Shown: in pieces, positions 11,601 to 22,440 of the stretch
Position numbering within the stretch: position 1 is the first letter of the stretch
Layout: each line of letters starts with the position of its first letter
Assembly (NCBI GenBank): GCA_001247695.2
Contig: LGRX02034764.1
Location: forward strand, 1 to 64,000
DNA length: 64,000 nucleotides
DNA from: Cymbomonas tetramitiformis
Lineage: Eukaryota; Chlorophyta; Pyramimonadophyceae; Pyramimonadales; Pyramimonadaceae
Direction of reading: 5' to 3'
The notes under the pieces: model-generated
Databases searched by the model: none
Told to the model about the DNA's origin: nothing
What the model saw: the letters and a program-made list of their open reading frames with translations, nothing else
Position numbers and translations under genes: made by a program

Positions 11601-12400
11601 CCGTGGCAGTCTCCATCGGCGGTGGCGAGATGCGGAATAGTTTACAGCCAGATAGATCATCGGAAGAGAATCCGCAGTCAGACGTATAATAATTACCACA
11701 TTTAATACAGTGAACTAGAAACGCACCGCCATGCGATGTTGTGTGTACAAGCTAAAGCGCGTGCAGCAGCGCAAATGACCCCCAAAATACGCTACGAGTG
11801 GTGTGCCGGCGGATGCTCAAACACACACGGCATGTTTGCGCGTTGCTATGTGGCAGTGGCGCGCTCTGTCGTTAATTAACATCGGATGGCAGTCAGTGGT
11901 TCACTACCGTAGGAGATGTGGTAGAGCAGCTGTAGCGGGGCCATGGCTGTCTGGAATTTCACAAGAGATCAACAGTCTACCACGTTCTGAGAAGAAGGAA
12001 CTTTTTGTACATTGCTTCCACCCCTGTGACTCGCGGCTCGGAGCCCGCTGCAACTTCTGCACACAATAGGAAATCGCTCTGTGGCGCGGCGCAGTGGCCT
12101 ACCTTCAGAAGGCTCGTATCCACCTGCGCACATCATTGGCACATCTCAACAAGTCATGCGCAGTCCCTCGCTAGCTTGCACCAGCCTCCCAATTGTGCCT
12201 CACAATTTCCTCCCCTTTATGTCTCCTCTGTTTCCATCCACAAGTGCAGATGCCACAAGAACTGACACATTCAAACATCAATACCCGTGGTACGACGGCA
12301 TACAACTCTCGTCGAAGCGAGAAGCCCCGACATCACTTACATATGACGCTTGGTGTTGGATATCCAGCTGCCAGTAATGTTGTCGATGGTTCGCCATCTT
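11600..12400. other. unassigned intergenic or intronic sequence
   Basis: No domain, repeat array or element end could be recognised in this stretch. It is presumably intronic if the flanking minus-strand exons belong to one gene. Confidence 0.4.
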
Positions 12401-12409
12401 GAGGTTCCC

Positions 12410-12610
12410 AGCATCCACACGTCTCCTGGCAGCAGCAATATGCCTCTATTATGCTGAAATCGACAGCGACAATGCCGGGGAACACCGCGCGGCAGTATGC
12501 CCAGCAGTCCTCCCCAGTGCCCACATACGGTGCGATGCATTCATTCATGCCGTCGCCACACCATCCTTCATAATAAACATCGTATGTCTCTGTGGGGGAG
12601 GTAACTTGTG
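12410..12610 (-). CDS. candidate exon: CWxxC...CCCxxxC module (1)
   Basis: Minus-strand open segment encoding YYEGWCGDGMNECIAPYVG, then EDCWAYCRAVFPG and AYCCCQETCGCWEP. The order C..C...DCWxxC...CCCxxxCxC matches the exon at 13667-13886, so the two are duplicated modules. The exact splice ends are unclear (a CAAG acceptor near 12611 is possible). Extracellular disulfide-rich domain of unknown family. Confidence 0.5.
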
Positions 12611-13666
12611 CCAAAATGTGCGGCGTCGTTTGCAGCACAGCAGCACCTGCGGCTCACACCACCATTACAACCCCCCCCACAAAAAAAAATTGCAGACAAC
12701 CGCGGCATGCTGGTTCCAGATAATTACACCGCGCACAGCATGGGGAATGAATGACGGCGCGTGGAAGTTTGGTCACCATGGCCCCCGGCGGGAGCAAGTG
12801 CGAAATCGATGTCAGCCATTCAATGTGGCCGCGCTGCAGCAAGTGCTGCAGCAATGGAGCACGTTCCGTCGTCATTTAAGAATGGACGCGAAGTGCGGCC
12901 GACGATCGAGTGCAGACAGCGGGGCTGTGAGGAAACGCGACAGAACTTTGCGCGGAGGTCCTTGTGCAGAGGTGGCGGAATACTGTATATAATCAGATTT
13001 GCATCCACTTGTTGTCTGTTCATTCGTGACACTATCGGTTGACCTCAGCCGGAAGCTTTCAGACGCGTTTCCTCACCCCTCAAACAGACATCATCCTGTA
13101 CTGCCTCAGGCGCGCGACCCCACTACTTTGGGCCCCTCGGGGCGGAGGTATATGGCGGCCCGGAACCGGTGGCGATCGGCGCTATGCGACCGACCCAGAA
13201 GCGCTTGATGGGTCGTCAGCACAATTCATGGCAGCATTACCTTCCGCTGAAGCAGACTCGTGACTAGACGTTTCGTCATCTTCTTGGACACCTTCACCTG
13301 CGTGTGCCGCACGTAACACAGCTTGCTTCAGCTGCTGCCCACCTCAGCTTGTCCAGAGGCCTTCACCACCAATTATCTCGGTCACTCCATTCCTCAAGCT
13401 AGCGGCAATCGCCATGACTGGGGTACAGATTGTCGGTCCAGCCAAGCTGTGATGGACAGGGAGCACCGAATTATCTGCTGACATGCCATCGCGATGTGCG
13501 CTGCACTCGTCGCGCAGCACGCAAGTCGCATCAGCTCAAAAGAGCTCGTTACAGTTGGTGCGTTCAAAGGCGGGGGGGGGCGAAAGGGCGACAGCAATTC
13601 AGATTGGTCAGGAGGGGCTTACACATCGGCGTCGAGTCAGGTGATGTGACTGAAGGGTTCACATAC

Positions 13667-13886
13667 AGAACATTGTCGTTTTTAAGATCCAAGCACGTGC
13701 AATTGGTGTGGCAGCAGCATGTAGCAAAGCCTAGTTCGTTTGTTTGTCCTATGCCGATGGCGTGCAGAGCACCAGCATGCCTCCCAGAACATTGTTGCCA
13801 ACAGTCTCCGTGAGAACCTGTGAAGAGGGCGTCGCAGTCTCCCTCCGCACAGCCAACTCCGGCATATTGGGTAGAGCTTTCAAAAC
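13667..13886 (-). CDS. candidate exon: CWxxC...CCCxxxC module (2)
   Basis: Bounded by ATCAG acceptor (from 13886) and GTATGT donor (ends 13667). It encodes TQYAGVGCAEGDCDALF, then GDCWQQCSGRHAG and FATCCCHTNCTCLD. Cysteine order and the conserved Trp equal those in the exon at 12410-12610. The exon ends immediately before the first good GTATGT donor. The upstream minisatellite (13940-14130) would be intronic. Confidence 0.55.
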
Positions 13887-13939
13887 CTGATGAACCCAAA
13901 CAAACACGTGCATGATCTTCTCGAGCCTCGGCCCATTCA

Positions 13940-14130
13940 CGAGTGCCTCCACAAGGGGCCCTTTCGCATGCCTGCCTCCACAATGCCTGCCTCCACAAGG
14001 GGCCCTTTTCGCGTGCCTGCCTCCCACAGGCCCTTTCTCGCGCGCCTGCCTCCACAAGGGGCCCTTTCTCGCGTGCCTGCTTCCACAAGGGGCCCTTTCT
14101 CGCGTGCCTGCCTCCACACTTGGAAATCGG
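13940..14130. repeat. about 31 bp minisatellite (CACAAGGGGCCCTTT type)
   Basis: Around six imperfect tandem units of GCCTGCCTCCACAAGGGGCCC followed by TTTCTCGCGT or similar, with the GGGCCC palindrome in each. Long frames on both strands (Lys/Glu/Ala-rich and Pro/Cys/Leu-rich) are artefacts of the repeat. Confidence 0.9.
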
Positions 14131-14568
14131 CGAGTTTATTATAGTGTCTCTCAACTAGCGGACGGGATGAGATGGAACATATCGAGCGACGGACGGCAAT
14201 CTTGATCTCGAGTCCTCACAGGCAGATAACAGTATTTGAGGATTCGGGAGCACCGAGGCCGCTGAGCTCTGTGTGTTGGGTTCTCAGCGCACCTAATCCT
14301 AAACCCCTAATCCTGAAGTGACTCAACGTGCAGCCGGCGATGCGACCACGTCCGCCATGAAATGCATCCAGTGCATTGCCACCATCGTTCTATAAGTGCC
14401 ATTCAAAACACTTGTTGGCCGAGCTCCATCTCCACCGCAACGCACAGGCATCTCAGTTTGCAGATGTCAGATGCGCCGTAGTCGCTGAGAACAACGAGAT
14501 GAATCCTGCTTTCGTAACTGCGATGCACGGGCAAGATGAGGAATACAGAGGGGCTCACCCGTTCTCAC

Positions 14569-15061
14569 GGAGCACACAAATGGCATGGAATGCGAGCAAG
14601 ACGTGGCATACCACCTCCCCTCATAAATCAAAACGCAGTCCCCATGAGCAGCGTCAAGTTCCAGTGTCATAGCTGATCCGGGCACGTGGCCGTTTTCGAT
14701 CCAGCGCCATTCCCCGCTTTCCTCTGCTGGAGCATCCCTCCTTAAACCCACAAAATGTGCTATCCAGCCAGTAAGTGTGTACACCACGTGGTTCTGCTCG
14801 ATATTCTGAATCGTAGCTAGATCTCCACCAAGCGCCTCGCAGTACAGCCGGGCACTTTCCCCGTCCAAGCCTAAGGGAAAGGCCTTGTAGCCAATTCCTC
14901 CCGAGCACTTCCAGCCACGTGGACATGTTGTTGTCTCCTCCACTTCTGGTCGGCATACCCAGCACACCCCGTCTATCCTCAACTCCCCTTGTCCCAAGTA
15001 CTGCCAATTGGCAAGCAACCGCAACGGTGCCACCGAAGAATCGAAGAGGCGGATTGCTGCT
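14569..15061 (-). CDS. candidate exon: C-type lectin domain
   Basis: Bounded by TTTAG acceptor (from 15061) and GTGAGA donor (ends 14569). The segment encodes a C-type lectin-like fold: CPRGWKC, ARLYCEALGGDLATIQN, WIAHFVGLRRDA, GEWRWIENG, HGDCVLIYEGRWYATSC and PFVCS. These are the expected order of the first Cys, alpha-2 helix (YCEALGGDLATI), WxW strand and the closing disulfide. A typical calcium-binding EPN/QPD plus WND triad is not obvious, so calcium and sugar binding cannot be assumed. This is the best recognised domain in the minus-strand gene. Confidence 0.75.
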
Positions 15062-15200
15062 CTAAACATTTAGAGGGAAAGTTGAGAGCGAAGATGCTTA
15101 GCGGCTGCAAGGGGACACTCAGCTCGCCATGGGGCATTCCTGCATGGGGGCGCTGAGCTTGCCGTGAAGCATTCCCACTGAGGGAGAGGCCGAGAGATAC

Positions 15201-15523
15201 CTGATGGCGTTTGCCCACCCCCGCATGCGCAGCATGCCATTGCGGCATCCACGCCATCCACGGCAAAGTCTTGGAAAGTTGAGTCTGCCCACACGGCGCC
15301 ATAGCCGCCGGTGGGTGTGCAATACCCGTTCCTCTCGACATCCTCACAAGTCCCAAGGATGGGGCTGCGCCATTGCATGTCGATGCACGGGTCTGCCGCC
15401 CATGAGACGCCCCTCCCTCCTCCCCAACCCGATCCCCAACCGCGCCGCCAATTATTGGACATGCCAACCTTAACCTCTACCAGCCGCATCTTGCTCAGTC
15501 TCCGCCGGTAAGGGCGCGCTGTA
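15201..15523 (-). CDS. candidate exon: ShK-like Cys module
   Basis: Bounded by TGCGCAG acceptor (from 15523) and GTATCT donor (ends 15201). A basic/Gly-rich lead is followed by DPCIDMQW, GTCEDVERNGYCTPTGGYG and DAAMACCACGGG. The closing ACCACGGG and the preceding C..D..G.C spacing are frequent in disulfide modules of protist and algal secreted proteins. It lies about 140 bp upstream of the lectin exon on the minus strand. Confidence 0.55.
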
Positions 15524-15714
15524 CTGCGCAAGGAAACAGGAGAACAGCAGATAGTCCTCAACAGGTTCTAGGCATGTACTAGCCCGAGAAAAAATAGAGA
15601 ATTGGCAAGTCGATCGCTGTTGCTGTTATTGTGAACCGTTCATTCACCTGCCATGCTTTGGTGACGCACCTGTTGTTGTTCCACATATCTCATAGCTGCT
15701 TCTCCGAGCTCGAA

Positions 15715-16058
15715 TATACGAGCCAAGCATCGAATTGGCATCAGCATACATGTCCTGCTGGGGCCCGAGGGGATGCACAAGCCAGGGTATCCCCCAGTGA
15801 TAATTCCAGTTTGCTCTGACCGAAATGAAGACATCCTCGTCGTGGAAATCGGCGCTCCTAACACGCAGGCGGGTAGGACCAGCGACGGTGATCAAACATA
15901 GAGTATCCTCGTTGTATATTACATCGTCATAGTCGTCATAGTCGTCATATTCATCGGAAGCCGCTGGGGAGGACACGCATTCGCCATTTGCTGACACCTC
16001 GCACTTGCCATACGCCACGTTGAAGGTAGCATCTGCATCGCACAACGCGATTCTCCGT
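15715..16058 (-). CDS. candidate exon: CUB-like segment
   Basis: Starts after GTTTCAG (acceptor; exon from 16058). It encodes CDADATFNVAYGKCEVSANG, an Asp/Tyr repeat (DEYDDYDDYDD), then TLCLITVAGPTRLRVRSADF and EDVFISV. The part CLITVAGPTRLRV...F...EDVFISV resembles the start of CUB-type beta sandwiches. The donor is uncertain (GTATAT near 15714 is possible). Confidence 0.45.
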
Positions 16059-16356
16059 CTGAAACGTGTTGTATTGTTGTGGCATCAACAAAATGACACT
16101 TTCCTCTAGCCGCAATTTCTCTCACGGCAACCGAAAAATGTGGACATGGCTGGGCTGACAGCGCAGTTCCTTAACCATGAACTGCACTGGCTCCGGAATG
16201 TCCACAGCGGTGGAAACCAACTTTGGGGCGCGCCTGCCCATTGAGGACACAACCTGACACCGCAATCATAAACAGAGAAGAAGACTCTACGCTGCTGGAA
16301 GGGGAGGAGGGAGGGCAAGGGGGGGGAGCACACCAGGACAATGGCTGCGTTCATAC

Positions 16357-16510
16357 GGGGCGGTGGTGTCATAGTACATCGCATCCACGTGCCCCCCTAT
16401 GCAATCTGCAAGGCAACCACTGTAGGCAGTCGAAGCTTCGCCAGAGTTAATCAACACTTCGAAATCGTCACATGATGCTGGGGGTGGGCAATCAGCCGCA
16501 CAATCGATAC
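16357..16510 (-). CDS. candidate exon: small Cys-rich module
   Basis: Bounded by TTTTCAG acceptor (from 16510) and GTATGA donor (ends 16357). The 154 nt encode GIDCAADCPPPASCDDFEV, then AYSGCLADCIGGHVDAMYY. Both splice sites are good and six cysteines fall within 50 codons. Confidence 0.5.
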
Positions 16511-16794
16511 CTGAAAAGTAGCGGGAACCACAAGCAGAAAGCAACACGCAATGTTAGATGAGAACAGCATCATGAAACCCATGCACATGAGCTCCCGGAA
16601 TGAGGTGCCGGGAGCCATGCACCTGACCACACACATGAAAACTTCGGCAACGTGCATGGCAATCTCACAGAGAAGATGGGACAGCGTGGGGTGTAGAGCA
16701 ATGCAAAGAAAGTACGATCAGGCTCGGAGCGTTGGGGAAATCGTGAGGCCAACAGCTTTGTATTGACATCCGATCCCCAGGCACAATTCATTTT

Positions 16795-17010
16795 AGTTTA
16801 AGCAAAAGGGCCGTAAGATTATGTCCTGAGGCACATATCAACTCGGAGCAACAGTGCCGTTGGATTACAACCTGTGGCGCAAATTAACTTGCTTAGAGCA
16901 AAAGGGCCGTCAGATTATGCCCCGAGCCCCAATTAATTCGAAGCAAAAGGGCCGTGGGATTATGCTCTGAGGCGCACATCAGTTTGCAGCAACAGGGCCG
17001 CGAGATATGT
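16795..17010. repeat. about 46 bp tandem repeat, 5 units
   Basis: Units begin AGCAA(A/C)AGGGCCGT and contain GATTATG(T/C)(C/T)C(T/C)GAG. Five units diverge by 10-25%. It lies between two candidate exons and is presumably intronic. Confidence 0.85.
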
Positions 17011-17065
17011 TTCCGAGGCGTCGATGGAAGCACGAGGGATGGATATCAGAGTGAGCTGACCACAC

Positions 17066-17333
17066 CAGATTGAGGGCAGTAAGCCCAACTTGCATTGGTG
17101 CAAAATGTTGGAACTTCGTCGTTATATCCATCGCCATTGTTGTCACTGGCACTGTCATAGGATGTCGGTCTACAGCCGTCATCCTCCTTGCCATGAAAGC
17201 ATCGCCCACTTTTAGTGTCACATTCGCCGGGCAACTCCCAGGATGGCTCATAGCAACCTTCATATCTACAATCTGAATCTCGGACACACCGCCAAGGCTC
17301 CTCTTTCGCCGGCGCATACCATGATGCTTCGCC
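17066..17333 (-). CDS. candidate exon: Cys-rich EGF-like segment
   Basis: Minus-strand open segment ending at a GTGTGG donor (17066). It encodes WRCVRDSDCRYEGCYEPSW, then PGECDTKSGRCFHGKEDDGC and FCTNASWAYCPQSG. Short Cys loops with C..DSDC and GxC...GRC resemble EGF-like or related small domains. The upstream boundary is not settled (TTTAG near 17334 is one option). Confidence 0.5.
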
Positions 17334-18409
17334 TAAATTACATGCGGGCACCCCACTCAACACAGGCACCAAATCAGTTAAGCTGGGCAGTCACGAGGAT
17401 CAATACACCGACAAGTGTCATCATCGTTCCTCCCCTGGCTAGTATGCTTCAAAATCAAAGTTTGCTTCCTAAATCTGAAAATCGGAGACAGCTCAATCAC
17501 CATAATCATCAGTTGAAAGCATCATGGTGACTCTGCCAGGCTGTACGCATTGATGAGGCATCACCTCGCTGCTGCTGGTGCAGCGCACTGAGGGATATGC
17601 CACGAAAGAAGATACGAGTATCACTACTGAGGACGACCTGTCATCAGGATTTTAGTGAGACCTGCTTTCGAGAGTAGCTCGTGAAAGCGTTGTTTCACTT
17701 TCGCGTACCACTAAATCGGTGTGGTGCAATTCACGAAAGCGTTCCGAGGCTCAGCAAAATGTACTCGGTTGGTGCAAGCGGCCGTATCGCACATCGCTGG
17801 AAAGGCCTCAACAAGGCGACTCGGCGAGTAAGAATTTGTATCGACCAATTGCATGCAAATTGTAGTCTTGTGGTGAGCTATATCATGCTGATGCGGATGT
17901 TGGGGGTTACTTCATCAGAATCCTCAAGTTTTGAAATTTTGAAGGTTTAGAGCTTTAAAGCTCATATTGGTCGATGTCGCTGCAGCTCGAGTGAGCTTTC
18001 ACAAACCTACGATCCGGTGTTCGCCATACTTAAGAAAGTTTAAATCTTTCATATCTTTAAATCTAGAAAATATATTAAAGAGCTCTTTCTGACCCACGTT
18101 TCTCATACCTTGATGTATATGGCATGATTGTCTGCAAAGTTTTTGCCATGATATTTATTACCCCGACAGGATTTCCACGAGAATGCCACTCACCTCGCTG
18201 TGCCATGTCATCGCAACAGCAAGTTATATCTGAATTCAAAGGTTTGGATGATCAGAGACGTTTCATTTTCAATAGTGGCAACCTTGTACAAGGTCAGAGA
18301 GTTGTGCACCACTCTCGTGAACCAACTTCGTGAGGCCCAGCAGAGTGGTTCATGAATCGTAGAAGAGCGTGTAGGATTCGCATGTACCCAAAGAATATCA
18401 TGCACAAAC

Positions 18410-18584
18410 CTTGAGAATGATAGCATAGCTTGTAAAAGCCTGCTTTGGCTCGTCCCGTGTGGTGCATGTTGTGGTAAACGCCGGCAGCATATGTGGTGTC
18501 TCCATCGGATATGCTGCAGCCGACAGGAATGTTGGCATCGAAGATAGCTCCTTGAAAGGAAACTTTTAGGAATGTTGCCGCCAT
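18410..18584 (-). CDS. candidate exon: beta-rich extracellular module
   Basis: Bounded by TTGTCAG acceptor (from 18584) and GTTTGT donor (ends 18410). It encodes FLKVSFQGAIFDANIPVGC, then SISDGDTTYAAGVYHNM and AGFYKLCYHSQG. A related ending (Gly-x-Tyr...Cys) occurs in the exon at 19910-20125, so both may be copies of one repeated domain. Confidence 0.5.
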
Positions 18585-19038
18585 CTGACAATCGTAGGCA
18601 AGTACAATCGGACTCCTGCGTCAAACACATACAGCGACGGTGAGCGTTAGGATACGTCATCCAGCGTCACTTCGAGGCCGCCGATGGTGACTCGCTCAAG
18701 TTACAACTTTGACTGAAGGTCCGCAACCCGACCGCGTGCACTTTAGAGCGCCAATAGGGTCCAAATAGCGAGATGTCAAAAAAATAGCTTAGATGCATTG
18801 CGCCAGTAATAAGAGCGGGCGCTCGGTCACGCGCTCTGCAAACTAGATGTTGATCACACCAACTTTGCACCATCGTGGGATGGTGGAGCAGTCTGCGCCG
18901 ATTGCTTGCGCCAAATCTACGTGCACACATCCGCCAATTCGTGGTGAATGGAGATGCCGATGCTCTCTATCATGGGAGAAGTCACCAACATGCAACAGGG
19001 GCGACACGGGAGAGCCGCAGCGATTCCTGTCATATTAC

Positions 19039-19190
19039 CTGCCGCGCTCGCAGTAATTCCTGGGGCCGTTGTTCCTTGCCACCTCACCATTGCACAGAGC
19101 ACAGGCACCTGCAGTATGGCACGGGCACCTGCAGTGAAAACGTATTGCATTGCAAAGAGGCACACCGCCGAGCATACATCGACAAATGGC
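19039..19190 (-). CDS. candidate exon: dense Cys motif
   Basis: Minus-strand segment ending at a GTAATA donor (19039). It encodes ICRCMLGGVPLCNAIRFHC, then RCPCHTAGACALCNGEVA and RNYCERG. Ten cysteines in about 50 codons point to a compact disulfide-bonded or metal-binding module. The acceptor near 19190 is uncertain. Confidence 0.45.
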
Positions 19191-19909
19191 GCTGTCGCAG
19201 AGCATCGGTGAATGATTGTGTGGGCGTGAGTAAGCGTCTTCCCACGCGAGCTTTCCGACAGACTCGCAGGGTTATGTGTAAAAGGAAGACGGACGTTCCA
19301 TCTGGTTCGCCGATGTTCAGCATCGGAAATAAAACCGATAATGGTATTAGATGCTACAAGGCTGAAGCACGTTGGGAATCGAATTGCTCACCCGACGTGC
19401 CCGCATTCACAGTCAGCGAGCCACTCCAAAGATCTCCATGTGTGGCCAGCATCAGCTCGCCTCCGTACCATCCAATCCTCCCTGAATCGCCCAATGAAAA
19501 AGACCGCTGACTGTCAACATCTGTGTGTGTGTTTAATCTTGCAACGATTGCTTTGACAACCGGTTCGTCCCCTAGCTGTCGGAGTGCCTAGAAGCTTCTA
19601 CAGGGAAGCCTGCGGCCATACAAAGTGACCGTATTATTGTACCCGGTTGATATTTGAGCGGTATCCTACCAATAGATATCAATGGAAGGATTTCTTCGCG
19701 AGTAACAGGTTTGGCCAATTAACCATATCCTCTTTATCGTGAATCGTGAACACAAATCATGCAGATTTACCCGGGCCGCGTCCTACATTCTACAGGACGC
19801 CAGGTGGACTCAGACAGCGAACAAGAATGTAGCCGACACCCTATAATAATGCAGCACACTCAACTTATTTCCACACTACATACCCCTCGCAAATTTATGG
19901 CGTGCATAC

Positions 19910-20125
19910 CGTCACTGTTGTCCCATGCTCTGAGAAGATAGGAAGTGTTGTTGAGGTCCAAGCCGCAGAATTCGAACGCGTACCATCCGGAGGCAAGATC
20001 AGCCCCTTCAACGTACATTCCATGCCCCTGCACACGCCAGGTGGCACAAGGCGCGCCATCCGATGTCAGACCACACACATCCCAGCGGATGCCAGAAGTA
20101 TGGAAGAGCAGGGCACGATACCACA
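19910..20125 (-). CDS. candidate exon: beta-rich extracellular module
   Basis: Bounded by CTGTCAG acceptor (from 20125) and GTATGC donor (ends 19910). The 216 nt encode WYRALLFHTSGIRWDVCGL, SDGAPCATWRVQGHGMYV and GWYAFEFCGLDLNNTSYLLR. Paired Cys and alternating hydrophobics indicate a small beta domain with an N-glycosylation sequon (NNT). It is the most upstream exon of the 5.8-20.1 kb minus-strand series. Confidence 0.5.
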
Positions 20126-20199
20126 CTGACAGATGAGAGGAGCGACCGAAGGCGCAACTCCCACACCCCACAAACCACACCCAGGCATATCACGACAAG

Positions 20200-21596
20200 A
20201 TCTCGCTCGGTGATCCATCGCGTATGCCACGAGACGCGCCCCCAACCGTGACTCAAAGTTCAAACATGCACATGCAGAGGAGGGAAGTTTGTCCAACACA
20301 CTTTTCCCCGCACGTTCCATGGATCCAGCACCTGAAGCCCTCCGTCATAACGCACACAGACGCGTACACATACCGAGTGGCTTGAGGCGCGCCACCCGAA
20401 GCCAGCCCACCACCACTATAGTAGAAAGCAGAAACATGCAGGAACAGCTGCACTCAATCACATGAAATCATACCCGACCCGGGGGTTTTTCCCTGCCCAC
20501 TTGCAAGGGCCACACGGGGAATTCATAATCACAGGCATCATTCAGGCAAGGGGGAGAGAGCCAGGGGAGAGACTGGTGGAAGGGCAGGGGTGAGTGCGGG
20601 AGGAGCGGGGGGCAAACAGAGGACCGCTACCACAAGCAAAAGATACCTGGATATAGACTCGTGTCATTGTCCAACTGTCACAGGGCATGGATGTGAGAGG
20701 CATTGAGGAACCTTCAGCTGCACTCGTTAACATAAAGTGCGAGGTCGTAACAAGACACTACCGACACAAACATCTCAAAATAAATGCGATGCAGCATGGA
20801 TGGATGGATGGATGGATGGATGGATGGACGTACTGATCAGCCAAACACGCGAGACTGCGCGACCTCACGCAACTCATCAGCTAGTGCGTGCTGAACCCGA
20901 GTAACGGAGTGCGCATTCCTGCTGGCGTACCCCCCGCTGGCTTCCTATTCGATGACTGGAACTTGGTGGTTGATAAGTGTAAACTAATTGATGGACAGTA
21001 GAAGGTGCACAAAAGAGAAGCATGCAAGGACAGGGAGCCGTGACAAGATACCACCTACTACGACACACCTCAAACCAAATGCAAACCAGACTTACCACAT
21101 ACACACATCTTGGTCAAAAAAGAAAATGTGTGGCAGACTCATCCTGCTTTGCAGCACTGCAGCTCCGTTATGGACTGGACCATTCACACCGAATGGCACA
21201 AGATCCGCCGACAAAAGCCAATCCCACCATCATTCCAGTGGATGTGAGAAGCATTCAGGAACAGGGCAGTCGTGGCAAGACACCATTCACTTCGACAAAT
21301 CCCAAACCAGCCCAAGCGCAAAGGAAACCCACCACAGGCACGACTCACAGCCAAAAATGTGGGACCTCTGGTTCGTAGCTATCCAGCCTTGCACCGCAGG
21401 CCCGTCATGGAAGGTTCCCCTCCGCTGCTCGATCCCAGGCGAATTAAAGGTTTCCCAGGGGGTTTGGGAAACCAAACAGGGGATTCCCAGCTGCGGTGCA
21501 CGCTCCACCAAGGTCTCCCCGACTCGCTCTGTGCACCCCAAAAGGTTTTCCAATTGTCGCCGGCATGGACGTGTGACGAGGAAAACCCATTCACAC
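20200..21596. other. dispersed-repeat region
   Basis: No exon could be recognised. Parts match 2.5-3.1 kb: GGGGGAGAGAGCCAGGGGAGAG-like sequence, the (ATGG)n tract at 20796-20828, and GTAACGGAGTGCGCATTCCTGC-like sequence. The stretch therefore looks like a second, rearranged copy of the sequence that precedes LINE copy 1. Confidence 0.5.
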
Positions 21597-21835
21597 ACAC
21601 TGAGCGGCATGAGATCGGCCAACAAAAGCCAGCCCACCATCATCCCAGTGGATGTGAAAAGCAAATCAAGAGCAGGGCGGGGCCGTGACAAGATACCACA
21701 AATGCATACATATTCCCAACCCAAATGCAAAGCAGCATGGAAAGATGATACGATGTGACCGATCGTCGCGAAACAATTGTTGGTCTCTGGGTTACGGAGT
21801 AAGCGGACCCTGCTGGCATGCCCCCTAGTGGCTCC
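21597..21835. repeat. dispersed repeat R1, copy 2
   Basis: Near-identical to 1725-1970 apart from scattered substitutions. It is followed at 21839 by a short (CA)n tract and then a LINE tail (21870-21985). Confidence 0.75.
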
Positions 21836-21869
21836 ATTCACACACACACACACACAGTGGAGGAAATTC

Positions 21870-22440
21870 CAGATGAGCGTCCCGGACATTGTGGCTGAAT
21901 TCTTTGATCCCCGGCGTGGGTACATAGTGCAGCTGATCTTCTGCGGCTACGGTGTGCCAAAGGAGTCAGTCCAAGGATAAGCCACACACAGTGGAGGGTT
22001 GCTAGGGCAGATCAATGGCGGGCGCGCAAGATTGGGCACAGGCAATTCAGTTTATTCTTCTCAACCCTTGAGGACGGTCCTTGGGAGTTCTGGCGGTGTT
22101 GTGGGTGGACACGCCCTGTTGAGACCGAGCATAAGGGCAGAAAGGCCGCAACGCGACGGTCCTCGGCGTGGGCCTGGTAGCGATGGAGTGGCTCGATCAG
22201 CGGCTAATCGGCTTCGGAGGCATAACAGCAGTGTACCGGCAATGCAATTACGGGGAGGCTCAAGTGGCTCAACGAGGCTTAGGGGGGCCCATTCTTCACT
22301 TTCGAGCTCCGGAAATTCCGGATGAGCGTCCCGGACATTGCGGCTGAATCCTTTGATCCCCGGCGTGGGTGCATAGTGCAGCTGATCTTCTACGGCTACG
22401 GTGTGCCAAAGGAGTCAGTCCAAGGATAAGCCACACACAG
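21870..22440 (+). repeat. stacked LINE tails and 3' fragment
   Basis: A tail unit at 21870-21985 ends GGATAAGCCACACACAGTG. It is followed by a 3' fragment (21986-22440) that duplicates 23957-24385 almost base for base, including GATCAATGGCGGGCGCGCAA and the same tail. Each junction lies exactly after the CACACA end, as expected for copies inserting into the (AC)n end of an earlier copy. Confidence 0.75.

Noticed and set aside
13749..14154. Lys/Glu/Arg-rich minus frames over 13.9-14.1 kb
   Set aside because: Repeat artefact of the 31 bp minisatellite; only the part below 13886 looks like an exon.
21287..21925. 212-codon minus frame
   Set aside because: Crosses two dispersed repeats and a (CA)n tract; the same peptide pieces recur wherever the repeat does.
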